Assembly (NCBI RefSeq): GCF_019972135.1
Contig: NZ_BPFI01000001.1
Coordinates: forward strand, 1,471,106-1,535,105
DNA from: Sulfurovum sp. TSL1
Lineage (GTDB): Bacteria > Campylobacterota > Campylobacteria > Campylobacterales > Sulfurovaceae
Direction of reading: 5' to 3'
Length of the DNA stretch: 64,000 bases
A program made the position numbers and the translations under genes. The number at the start of each line of letters is the position of its first letter. The stretch's first letter is position 1. Below are positions 53,767-60,815 of this stretch, one piece after another. The notes under the pieces were generated by a model. It saw only the letters and a program-made list of their open reading frames with translations. It was not told the origin of the DNA and did not search any database.

Positions 53767-53784
53767 GTTAATTTAGTGTTAAGC
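53767..53784 (-). promoter_or_regulatory. Direct-repeat regulator box C
   Basis: GTGTTAA (53767) and GTGTTAA (53778), exact 11-bp period on the plus strand, with CATAAT at 53751-53756 downstream on the minus strand. It lies about 160 nt upstream of tonB and 33 nt after the DUF2202 stop, apparently a second, distal promoter. The stretch between it and tonB holds box B and a possible short ORF. Confidence 0.6.
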
Positions 53785-53816
53785 GCAATGAACACTTCTG
53801 TTTAATTTGATCTTTT

Positions 53817-54533
53817 TTAGTTTCTTGGATACGTAGGACATGCAGTGTGACCAAGGTCTTTGGCCATCTGACAACACCCCTCTTCCACTCCCATACCTAC
53901 CAGTGCATCATTAAATGCCCAGTAATGCGTATAACTTCCATTTCGTAAAAAGTTAAAGACAGTTAGAATATCCGTAGCATTCGCTTCTTTTGCTAACGTT
54001 ATATAGTGATTTAAATCATCAATATCCACAACTTCGACCGTACATCCAACTTCTAAAGCATTTTGCCTTGAAGATATTCCCTTTTCATAGAGCGTCGTAT
54101 AAAGGTTCTGTACGGGTGCTACCGGATATGTACCATTCCCGATTCCCTCTATACTATAAGGATGGTCTGTATCTGGATACTGAGTCATATTGAGATCATA
54201 CTTCTGTGCAACCTGATTCACAGCTTCTGTATGTTTCACTTCGGATTTTGTTGCAATATTTTGAAGTTGTATCACCGCTTGTTCTTTATAAAGAGCCAGA
54301 TACAGATCGTGTGCCAGCCCCTCTTCACTGTACATATGCGTAATCGCATCCTTTAGTTCTTGAGCCTCTGTCAGGTCAGAGCTTTCTCCATCTATCGCAG
54401 CTTGCACATTGGCTGGCAGTTCAATAGCTGTTGCCAATTCTTCTGTCCCCGAAAGATTAGATTCTCCTCCGCAACCTACTATCATAAAAACTGCACTTAC
54501 AAGCCCTAGACTTTGAACCAATTTATTCTTCAT
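53817..54533 (-). CDS. DUF2202 ferritin-like lipoprotein
   Basis: The 238-residue precursor has a lipobox-like VGCGG (Cys about 21). The mature protein matches DUF2202, a four-helix ferritin-like domain: TEAQELKDAITHMYSEEGLA (about 56), DLYLALYKE, ATKSEVKHTEAVNQVAQKY with Glu and His metal-ligand candidates (about 110), and NFLRNGSYTHYWAFNDAL (about 200). Cysteines at the end (GCCQMAKDLGHTACP) could bind metal. Function is unknown; the fold suggests metal binding or oxidation, fitting its place beside a copper receptor. It has its own direct-repeat box. Confidence 0.75.
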   Translation of the reverse strand: MKNKLVQSLGLVSAVFMIVGCGGESNLSGTEELATAIELPANVQAAIDGESSDLTEAQELKDAITHMYSEEGLAHDLYLALYKEQAVIQLQNIATKSEVKHTEAVNQVAQKYDLNMTQYPDTDHPYSIEGIGNGTYPVAPVQNLYTTLYEKGISSRQNALEVGCTVEVVDIDDLNHYITLAKEANATDILTVFNFLRNGSYTHYWAFNDALVGMGVEEGCCQMAKDLGHTACPTYPRN

Positions 54534-54577
54534 GGATACATACCTTCTATATTTATTTTCAGTATCTTATCCTCAAA

Positions 54578-54595
54578 GTGTTAAGTAAGTGTGAA
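54578..54595 (-). promoter_or_regulatory. Direct-repeat regulator box D
   Basis: GTGTTAA (54578) and GTGTGAA (54589), 11 bp apart on the plus strand, 45 nt upstream of the DUF2202 start. A TAAGAT or GATACT -10-like element follows on the minus strand (54561-54569). Confidence 0.55.
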
Positions 54596-54605
54596 ATTGA
54601 TAATA

Positions 54606-55454
54606 TTAAACGGCGTGTACCTTTGACATATTTAAACTCACGGTTGTCCCAACACCTTTTTCCGACTTGAAATGGATCTCTATCCCCTCTTCATCACAAT
54701 ATGCTTTAACCAAAGCAAGCCCTATACCTTCTCCGTCTTTTCTATCATCTGCCTGATAATAGCGCTCATGCACACGTAAAAGCTCTGTGGTACCCATACC
54801 CACTCCCTGATCTTCCACACTTAAGATATGATTATCCAATGTGACCTTTATCGGTGCATCCCTGGAGGAGTACTTCATTGCATTGGAAACAATATTGTCA
54901 AACATCTGTTCAAACCCTATCTTGTCCACTTCTATCTCATACTGTTCCAGACTGAGTTCAAAAGGATTTCGTTTCTGATCTTTGAACACTTCGATCCGCT
55001 CTTCAATTAACGATTGAAGAGCAAAACGTTCTTTTTCTATCGTATGCATCTCTTTATGAATACTATAGACCAACTCATCATAGAGTTTTTTCAGTCTTAC
55101 ACTGGCATCTTCTATACGCTTGATACGCTTTAAGGATTTTTCATCATCCATGGTTTTTTTTAACATGGCGGTATTGGCTTTGATCGTAGAAAGAGGAATG
55201 TTGAGTTCATGAATAATGTCATTGGTCAGAGATGTCAATGTATCTTCCATCTGTTTTTTAGGCGCAAAGATAAGTGCAGAGAGCACATACCCCCATCCTA
55301 TGGCCACCAGTAGAACCAAGGCACCGGCTATAAAAAAATTAACTTCAATAATATTCCAATTGCCTAAAAAACGATACACAGCAGTAAGCAGCGTAAACAT
55401 GGTCACAAAGTAAATGACCGTACCGAAAATGATCTCTTTTTTACGACTCAGCAT
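54606..55454 (-). CDS. Two-component sensor histidine kinase
   Basis: The 282-residue kinase has two membrane helices (about 10-28 and 37-60) with almost no periplasmic loop, so it probably senses within the membrane or through a partner. The phospho-acceptor is in LTNDIIHELNIPLSTIKANT (HELN, about residue 78). The HATPase domain has FDNIVSNAMKYSS (N box), VEDQGVGMG (G1) and EGIGLALVKAYC (G2). I take the ATG at 55454 over one at 55469, because AAAGGATGTGAA precedes it. Its ribosome binding site is inside a hairpin. Response regulator lies upstream. Confidence 0.88.
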   Translation of the reverse strand: MLSRKKEIIFGTVIYFVTMFTLLTAVYRFLGNWNIIEVNFFIAGALVLLVAIGWGYVLSALIFAPKKQMEDTLTSLTNDIIHELNIPLSTIKANTAMLKKTMDDEKSLKRIKRIEDASVRLKKLYDELVYSIHKEMHTIEKERFALQSLIEERIEVFKDQKRNPFELSLEQYEIEVDKIGFEQMFDNIVSNAMKYSSRDAPIKVTLDNHILSVEDQGVGMGTTELLRVHERYYQADDRKDGEGIGLALVKAYCDEEGIEIHFKSEKGVGTTVSLNMSKVHAV

Positions 55455-55459
55455 TTCAC

Positions 55460-55482
55460 ATCCTTTCATTTAGTGAAAGGAT
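55460..55482 (-). promoter_or_regulatory. Hairpin sequestering the histidine kinase ribosome binding site
   Basis: On the transcript ATCCTTTCA, a 5-nt loop CTAAA, and TGAAAGGAT form a perfect 9-bp stem. The right arm contains the AAAGGA ribosome binding site of the kinase gene, 5 nt before its ATG. A second hairpin in the same gap (55531-55549, TAAATCA and TGATTTA) has an equivalent loop. Confidence 0.55.
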
Positions 55483-55487
55483 CGCAT

Positions 55488-55501
55488 CAGGCTTTAGCCT
55501 G
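55488..55501 (-). terminator. Hairpin in the regulator-kinase gap
   Basis: CAGGC-TTTA-GCCTG, a 5-bp GC-rich stem immediately upstream of the RBS hairpin. It could be a partial terminator lowering kinase expression relative to the regulator. Confidence 0.4.
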
Positions 55502-55580
55502 GAAGTGCTTCGCTTGTACTGAATTTTACATAAATCATTTAGTGATTTATTGCATTGTATTTTAATACTTATAATGCTTG

Positions 55581-56234
55581 TCATTTGATGCTTATCTGGT
55601 ACCCTACACCACGTACATTCTGTATCTGTGTAGGAAAATATTTTTTAAGTTGTGCGATATAGACTCTTAACGCTCCGTCACTGGATTCTTCCGAAGAGCT
55701 CCAAAGACGTTCTTTGATCTGGTCTAAAGGAACGACCCGCCCCTGACCTTCTAACAATGCAAGAAGCAGTTCACTCCCCTTAAGACTCAACTCCAATGCT
55801 TTATCGTTCTGATACAGGGTCTTCGTCAAGATATCGAACTGATATGTCCCTATCTCTACAAGTCGACTCCGTACCTGCCGGCGTAACACTGCCTGAATAC
55901 GCAAGAAAAGTTCATCCAGATCAACGGGTTTCTGGATATAATCATCCCCTCCTTTTTCAAATCCCTCTTTTAACGATGTTTTGTCTTCTCGGGATGTAAT
56001 AAAGATACAAGGTGTTTCATCACCGCTTTGACGTAATTTTTCTAAAAGTTCAAAACCGTTTTCATACGGTAGATTGACATCAAAAAGATAGAGGTCGAAC
56101 ACATGTTCATAGGTGAGATCAAGTGCACTGTAAGGATCTAAAGCACAATGTAAAACATGTCCCTCTTCTTCTAAAAAATCTTCCAGGGTTTCATTGAACA
56201 ATTTGTCATCTTCTAATACCAGTATCCGTGCCAA
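55581..56234 (-). CDS. OmpR-family response regulator
   Basis: The 217-residue protein has a receiver domain (MARILVLEDDKLFNETLEDF) with the acceptor Asp in LYLFDVNLPYENGFELL (about 51), Thr/Ser in CIFITSRE and Lys in IQKPVDLDELF. The C-terminal winged helix contains LSLKGSELLLALLEGQGRVV and SDGALRVYIAQLKKYFPT, then NVRGVGYQI. It starts with TTG after AAAGGAAAGTA. It precedes the kinase in the same direction. PhoB/OmpR-type wings bind direct repeats of 10-11 bp, the pattern found upstream of the nearby receptor, tonB and DUF2202 genes. Confidence 0.92.
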   Translation of the reverse strand: MARILVLEDDKLFNETLEDFLEEEGHVLHCALDPYSALDLTYEHVFDLYLFDVNLPYENGFELLEKLRQSGDETPCIFITSREDKTSLKEGFEKGGDDYIQKPVDLDELFLRIQAVLRRQVRSRLVEIGTYQFDILTKTLYQNDKALELSLKGSELLLALLEGQGRVVPLDQIKERLWSSSEESSDGALRVYIAQLKKYFPTQIQNVRGVGYQISIK

Positions 56235-56265
56235 TACTTTCCTTTGCTTTAATATTTCATTTATG

Positions 56266-56271
56266 ATTATA
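56266..56271 (-). promoter_or_regulatory. -10 element for the response regulator gene
   Basis: TATAAT on the minus strand, 31 nt upstream of the TTG start. No GTGTTAA repeat is seen here, so the regulator probably does not use the same box for autoregulation. Confidence 0.45.
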
Positions 56272-56303
56272 CCTCAAAGTTATTTACATGATAGGGCAAT
56301 TTC

Positions 56304-57002
56304 ATGCTATACTTTGATTCCATAGACCAGACGGAAGGTAAACTGTTGAAACTCGATCAATCATTTTTAAAACATAAAGAGGGGCAGATCTTACTTCTCG
56401 GACTTATCTTATTGGGCGGCTACTTCATTCTCCTTTTGCTTTGCGCTGTTTTTTATTCAGATTATTTTCAGGAGTTACTCAGTATCACGGTCACGAATGT
56501 CATATTTGGACGAATGGCAGGACTCTCTATAGGTGTAGCCTCACAGATGAACGCTACCTTTCTTATACTCTTCAATTTTTTCATTGAATCCATTATGGTA
56601 CTCATTTTATATCCGCTTTTCGTATTCAGCTGGAACAAGCTTGACTTCCTCTCATACCCTCCCCTTAGCCGATACCTGGAACAATCTACAATAAATGCCC
56701 ATAAATATGAACCTCTCATTAAACGTTATGGTGTTGTTGGACTCATTTTATTTGTATTGACACCTTTTGCGATGACTGGTCCTGTAGCAGGAAGTTTTGT
56801 AGGGTTTTTGATCGGATTTCGGCATCGGGTAACGCTGACGATTGTACTGGCAAGTACCTTTGTGGCTATTAACCTATGGATCTATCTGATCAAGAATTTT
56901 GAAGAAGAACTGGTTGCATACAGTGACATACTGATGATAGGTGTATTCATAGCTGTCGCTGTATTACTGTTGTGGTATTTTGTGAAGAAAAATTTTCGTT
57001 GA
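56304..57002 (+). CDS. Small multidrug-export-like membrane protein (Sm_multidrug_ex family)
   Basis: The 232-residue protein has about six hydrophobic helices. FIESIMVLILYPLFVFSWNK (about 91) and RYGVVGLILFVLTPFAMTGP with GSFVGFLIGFRHR (about 146-178) resemble the small multidrug export protein family (PF06695-like). Real substrates are unknown. The ATG at 56304 is taken; a TTG at 56346 after GGAAGG is an alternative that would remove 14 residues. It diverges from the response regulator gene. Confidence 0.65.
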   Translation: MLYFDSIDQTEGKLLKLDQSFLKHKEGQILLLGLILLGGYFILLLLCAVFYSDYFQELLSITVTNVIFGRMAGLSIGVASQMNATFLILFNFFIESIMVLILYPLFVFSWNKLDFLSYPPLSRYLEQSTINAHKYEPLIKRYGVVGLILFVLTPFAMTGPVAGSFVGFLIGFRHRVTLTIVLASTFVAINLWIYLIKNFEEELVAYSDILMIGVFIAVAVLLLWYFVKKNFR

Positions 57003-57017
57003 AAATTTTCGTGCACA

Positions 57018-57761
57018 TTACATAAACATCCCGCCATTCACTTTCAGTGTCTCTCCGGTAATATAAGAAGAGTGGTCAGAGAGTAAAAATGCTACAGCGT
57101 CAGCGACCTCTTTTGGTTCACCAAATCGGCCCATTGGTATCTTCGCTGTAAAAGCATCTTTTATCTCATCTTTAAGCACATCTGTCATCTCTGTCGCGAT
57201 GAAGCCCGGAGTGATCGTATTGTAACGGATGTTTCTAGGTGCAGCTTCTATCGCAAAACTTTTTGTCATCGCGATCGTTCCGCCTTTACTCGCCGAATAA
57301 TTCGTTTGGCCTGCATTCCCTGTTTCACCTACGATAGAAGAGATGTTCACTACAGAACCAAAACGCTTTTTCCCCATCACTTTGAGTGCTTCACGACATC
57401 CTATAAATGTTGATGTCAGGTTTGCATTGATCACATCCATGAACTCTTCGGTTTTCATACGCATCGCCAGTTTATCTTTGGTAATACCTGCATTGTTCAC
57501 AAGATACGAAAGCTCACCGTCTGTATCAACAATGCTTTTCATTGCTGCCACAAAAGCTTCATCATCGCTTACGTCAAAACCTATCACTTCAGCTTTACCG
57601 CCTTCAGCCTCTATCGCCGCTTTTACAGCCTTTGCTTCAGCCTCTCCGGAACGATAATTGACCCAGACTTTCAAACCAAAAGTTGCAAGACTTTTCGCTA
57701 TCTCTGCGCCTATCCCTCTGCTTGCTCCCGTGACTAAAACATTATGACCTGTAAATTTCAT
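57018..57761 (-). CDS. fabG: 3-oxoacyl-ACP reductase FabG
   Basis: FabG reduces beta-ketoacyl-ACP with NADPH in fatty acid elongation. The 247-residue SDR has the cofactor motif VTGASRGIGAEIA (about 10), NNAGIT (about 89), catalytic Ser in NISSIVGETGNAGQ and YSASKGG (Tyr about 151, Lys about 155). RYNTITPGFIATEM and the C-terminal ITGETLKVNGGMFM are typical. It is separate from the acpP-fabF-accA run, 7 kb away. A divergent palindromic promoter region lies upstream. Confidence 0.93.
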   Translation of the reverse strand: MKFTGHNVLVTGASRGIGAEIAKSLATFGLKVWVNYRSGEAEAKAVKAAIEAEGGKAEVIGFDVSDDEAFVAAMKSIVDTDGELSYLVNNAGITKDKLAMRMKTEEFMDVINANLTSTFIGCREALKVMGKKRFGSVVNISSIVGETGNAGQTNYSASKGGTIAMTKSFAIEAAPRNIRYNTITPGFIATEMTDVLKDEIKDAFTAKIPMGRFGEPKEVADAVAFLLSDHSSYITGETLKVNGGMFM

Positions 57762-57790
57762 TTTGACCCTTTTTTTTATACTTTTGATAA

Positions 57791-57818
57791 AATTGTACCA
57801 TGTTTTTATGGTACAATT
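57791..57818. promoter_or_regulatory. 28-bp palindrome with divergent -10 elements
   Basis: AATTGTACCAT, a 6-nt spacer GTTTTT, and ATGGTACAATT form a perfect 11-bp inverted repeat between fabG and the 112-residue gene. Each arm contains TACAAT, a -10-like hexamer pointing outward to one of the two genes. A single dimeric regulator could cover both promoters. Confidence 0.5.
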
Positions 57819-57835
57819 GCAGAAAGGACAGATAC

Positions 57836-58174
57836 ATGGAAAATAAAATTAAAAAATCAGTAGCTACCTTACTCGCACATATCATCAAAATTGATGATAG
57901 AGATATCGAAAAAGAAACACCGCTTTTCTGTAAGCTTATGGAAATGGATTTTGGTTGCAGTCCTGAGGAAGCAAAAACATTTTTAAAAGAAACATTACAA
58001 GAAGAATATGACCTTGATGAGCACATTGCTATTATCAATGATGCCTTATGTGATGACAAACTCAGCAAAATGCATATCCTCGAGCAGCTGAATCATATTA
58101 TCTACTCAGATACAATCACGCCTGATGATTATGAAGAGTTTGAAAAGATCAAAAAGGCGCTTTTTTCCTGCTGA
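57836..58174 (+). CDS. Small acidic helical protein of unknown function (TerB-like?)
   Basis: The 112-residue protein MENKIKKSVATLLAHIIKID is all-alpha and acidic, with helices such as PEEAKTFLKETLQEEYDLDE and KMHILEQLNHIIYSD. The layout loosely resembles TerB-type tellurite-resistance modules, but I see no diagnostic metal-binding residues. The ATG at 57836 has AAAGGACAG before it; an in-frame ATG at 57800 lies inside the palindrome and is rejected. It is divergent from fabG and convergent with gpmI, 14 nt away. Confidence 0.6.
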   Translation: MENKIKKSVATLLAHIIKIDDRDIEKETPLFCKLMEMDFGCSPEEAKTFLKETLQEEYDLDEHIAIINDALCDDKLSKMHILEQLNHIIYSDTITPDDYEEFEKIKKALFSC

Positions 58175-58188
58175 TCTAAAAATCCGTC

Positions 58189-59667
58189 TTAGATCAGTGG
58201 TGCATCCATCTCTTCAGGTATCTCCAAGCCCATCAGTTTGAGGACAGTAGGTGCAACATTATTCAACCCGCATCCCTCTTTGACTTCTGTGACGCCTTCA
58301 GCCACAACAAAACACCATACTTCACCCACCGTATGATTGGTCAGAACATGTCCTTCACTGTCTTTCATCTCTTCACAGTTTCCATGGTCAGACGTAAGTA
58401 CCACGGCATACCCATCCTCTTTTGCCTTGTTAAATATTAAGCCAAGTTCCCTATCAACCGCATTTACCGCTTGACGTGCTGCCTCATAGTTACCTGTATG
58501 CCCTACCATATCCCCATTGGCAAAATTCACTACGATGAAATCATACGATTCATCCATCGCCGTACGTACCGCTTCACCCACCTCCGGCGCTGACATCTCC
58601 GGTTTCATATCATAGGTTTTCACATCGGGACTGGGTATGAGCACCCTGCTCTCTCCTATCATAGGCTCTTCCACGCCGCCATTTAAAAAGAATGTCACAT
58701 GGGCATATTTTTCTGTTTCTGCTGTATGAAGCTGTCTCAGTCCTGCATCACTGATCACTTCTGCCAAAGTATGCTTCGGTGCCTCTTTAGGGAAAAGTAT
58801 CGGGTAGGGAAAGTTTGCATCATACTTTGTCATCGTTGCGATATTGAGCGGTGTGGCCTTACATGCAAACTCATCAAAATGTGCATCTCCCAAAGCAGCT
58901 GTGATCTCACGCACCCTGTCTGAACGGAAATTCGTTATAAGTACCACATCATCCTCTTGCATCCCTTCATATGCTCCAAAAGCGACAGGTTCAATGAACT
59001 CATCGGTTTCATTCTTTGCATAACTCGCATCAATGTAGTCTTCCGGACTCAATGGTGTGGACGGTGTAGCCTCAGCAATAGCACGATACCCTTTTTCCAC
59101 TCTTTCCCAACGGTTATCCCGGTCCATCGTAAAGAAACGGCCGCCTATCGTTGCAATAGAGATATCTTCATCGCAGATCGCTTCTATTTGATCCACATAG
59201 GTTTTAGCGGAAGTAGGACTTACATCTCTTCCATCAGTGATCAAATGTAAAAAGATCTTTTTCCCTCTATTTTTTGCAAGTTTTGCCAAGCCGATCGTAT
59301 GTTCTATATGGGAATGTACACCTCCATCACTCAGTAAGCCTATCAGATGCACACGGTCACTCTTCTCCAAAATAGCGTTGAGTGCCTGGTTTTTTTCTAT
59401 ACTTCCATCTTCAAGTGCCAAAGAGATCTTTACCAGGTCCTGATACAAAATACGCCCAGCCCCTATGGTCATATGCCCTACTTCAGAATTTCCCATCTGA
59501 CCTTCAGGCAGACCCACGCTCAAACCATGGGTAGAGATAAGTGCTCTTGGCGCTGTTTCAAAAAGTCTGTCATAGGTAGGTTTCGTAGCATCTTTAAATG
59601 CATTACACGTACTGTCAGGCTTACACCCTATGCCATCGGTGATGATCAAAACTGTTTTTTGTTTCAT
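58189..59667 (-). CDS. gpmI: 2,3-bisphosphoglycerate-independent phosphoglycerate mutase
   Basis: GpmI interconverts 3- and 2-phosphoglycerate with two Mn ions. The 492-residue protein has [12 protein letters not shown] (first Asp), the phosphoserine loop [20 protein letters not shown] (Ser about 58) and the C-terminal metal ligands in [16 protein letters not shown] and [20 protein letters not shown] marks the end. I take the ATG at 59667 ([12 protein letters not shown]); an in-frame start at 59901 would add 78 unrelated residues that run over the mraY start. Confidence 0.94.
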   Translation of the reverse strand: MKQKTVLIITDGIGCKPDSTCNAFKDATKPTYDRLFETAPRALISTHGLSVGLPEGQMGNSEVGHMTIGAGRILYQDLVKISLALEDGSIEKNQALNAILEKSDRVHLIGLLSDGGVHSHIEHTIGLAKLAKNRGKKIFLHLITDGRDVSPTSAKTYVDQIEAICDEDISIATIGGRFFTMDRDNRWERVEKGYRAIAEATPSTPLSPEDYIDASYAKNETDEFIEPVAFGAYEGMQEDDVVLITNFRSDRVREITAALGDAHFDEFACKATPLNIATMTKYDANFPYPILFPKEAPKHTLAEVISDAGLRQLHTAETEKYAHVTFFLNGGVEEPMIGESRVLIPSPDVKTYDMKPEMSAPEVGEAVRTAMDESYDFIVVNFANGDMVGHTGNYEAARQAVNAVDRELGLIFNKAKEDGYAVVLTSDHGNCEEMKDSEGHVLTNHTVGEVWCFVVAEGVTEVKEGCGLNNVAPTVLKLMGLEIPEEMDAPLI

Positions 59668-59755
59668 ATTTTTTCTTTTCGTAGTATTTAATTGAAATAA
59701 TAGTAAAATAAACTTTCTTAAATCTTTAATACAAAATTTTAAACGAAAGTTGACC

Positions 59756-60814
59756 ATGCTATACGAACTCTCCCAACTCTTAGATATTAATCTATTCGGA
59801 TACATCTCAGTACGTGCAGGTGTTGCATTTTTTCTCGCTTTTATACTGACTTTGTTTATCATGCCCAAATACCTTGCCTGGGCTATCTCAAAAAATGCCA
59901 ATCAACCCATCAGCAAATATGTCCCTGCACATGAAGGGAAACGAAAGACACCGACTATGGGAGGTGCCGTATTTCTAGTCTCTACGCTCATTGCTGCATT
60001 GCTTACGGTAGATCTATCCAACATCTATATACTGGGCGGATTTATCACGCTCCTTGGTTTTGGCCTCGTTGGATTTAAAGATGATCTGGGAAAAGTACTT
60101 GCAGGGGACAACCTGAAAGGCCTTACACCCAAAGGCAAAATGGGATTACAGATCATCATTGCAGCAGTTTCTACAGGGCTGCTCCTCTACGGAGGATTCC
60201 CGACAGAATTCTATGTACCCTTTCTCAAAACACCTCTCTTCGACCTAGGGTATGCAGCCATTCCTTTTTGGGTACTTGTCTTCTTAGCTACGACCAATGC
60301 GGTCAATCTTACCGATGGGCTTGATGGACTGGCGACCGTACCTTCCATCATTGCATTGGTTTCATTGGGGCTGATCATCTATGTCACAGGACATGCTATC
60401 TTCAGTGAGTATCTACTGGTCCCAAATATCAAAGGTGTGGGGGAAGTCATGATACTTTCTGCCGCACTTATCGGCGGTCTGTTCGGTTTCTTATGGTACA
60501 ACTGCTACCCTGCAGAGATCTTTATGGGAGATACAGGCAGTCTTGCTATCGGTGGTTTTTTGGCCTATCTTGCCATTTTAGGAAAAAGTGAGATCCTGCT
60601 TATCCTTATAGGTATCATCTTTGTCATCGAAACCGTCTCGGTCATACTCCAGGTAGGAAGTTTCAAACTGCGTGGAAAACGTGTCTTCCTTATGGCTCCC
60701 ATTCACCACCATTTTGAACTCAAAAAATGGGCGGAAAATAAGATCATCATCCGTTTCTGGATGATCTCTTTCATTGCAAATATACTTGCACTCATCTCGT
60801 TTAAGTTCAGATAA
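59756..60814 (+). CDS. mraY: Phospho-N-acetylmuramoyl-pentapeptide transferase MraY
   Basis: MraY links the UDP-MurNAc-pentapeptide precursor to undecaprenyl phosphate, making lipid I in the inner membrane. The 352-residue protein has about ten helices. Signatures are [16 protein letters not shown] (about 60), [10 protein letters not shown] (Asp pair, about 104), [13 protein letters not shown] (about 179) and [11 protein letters not shown] (about 258), plus [13 protein letters not shown]. The ATG at 59756 follows GAAAG. murD follows with the stop one base ahead of its ATG. Confidence 0.96.
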   Translation: MLYELSQLLDINLFGYISVRAGVAFFLAFILTLFIMPKYLAWAISKNANQPISKYVPAHEGKRKTPTMGGAVFLVSTLIAALLTVDLSNIYILGGFITLLGFGLVGFKDDLGKVLAGDNLKGLTPKGKMGLQIIIAAVSTGLLLYGGFPTEFYVPFLKTPLFDLGYAAIPFWVLVFLATTNAVNLTDGLDGLATVPSIIALVSLGLIIYVTGHAIFSEYLLVPNIKGVGEVMILSAALIGGLFGFLWYNCYPAEIFMGDTGSLAIGGFLAYLAILGKSEILLILIGIIFVIETVSVILQVGSFKLRGKRVFLMAPIHHHFELKKWAENKIIIRFWMISFIANILALISFKFR

Positions 60815-60815
60815 T

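Noticed and set aside
54606-54620. Upstream start of the histidine kinase at 55469 as the main start
   Set aside because: That ATG overlaps the ribosome binding site for the ATG at 55454, and its own upstream sequence lies in the hairpin loop without a ribosome binding site.
59668-59901. 78-residue extension of gpmI
   Set aside because: The family begins at KTVLIITDG; the extension crosses the start of mraY on the other strand and has no family resemblance.
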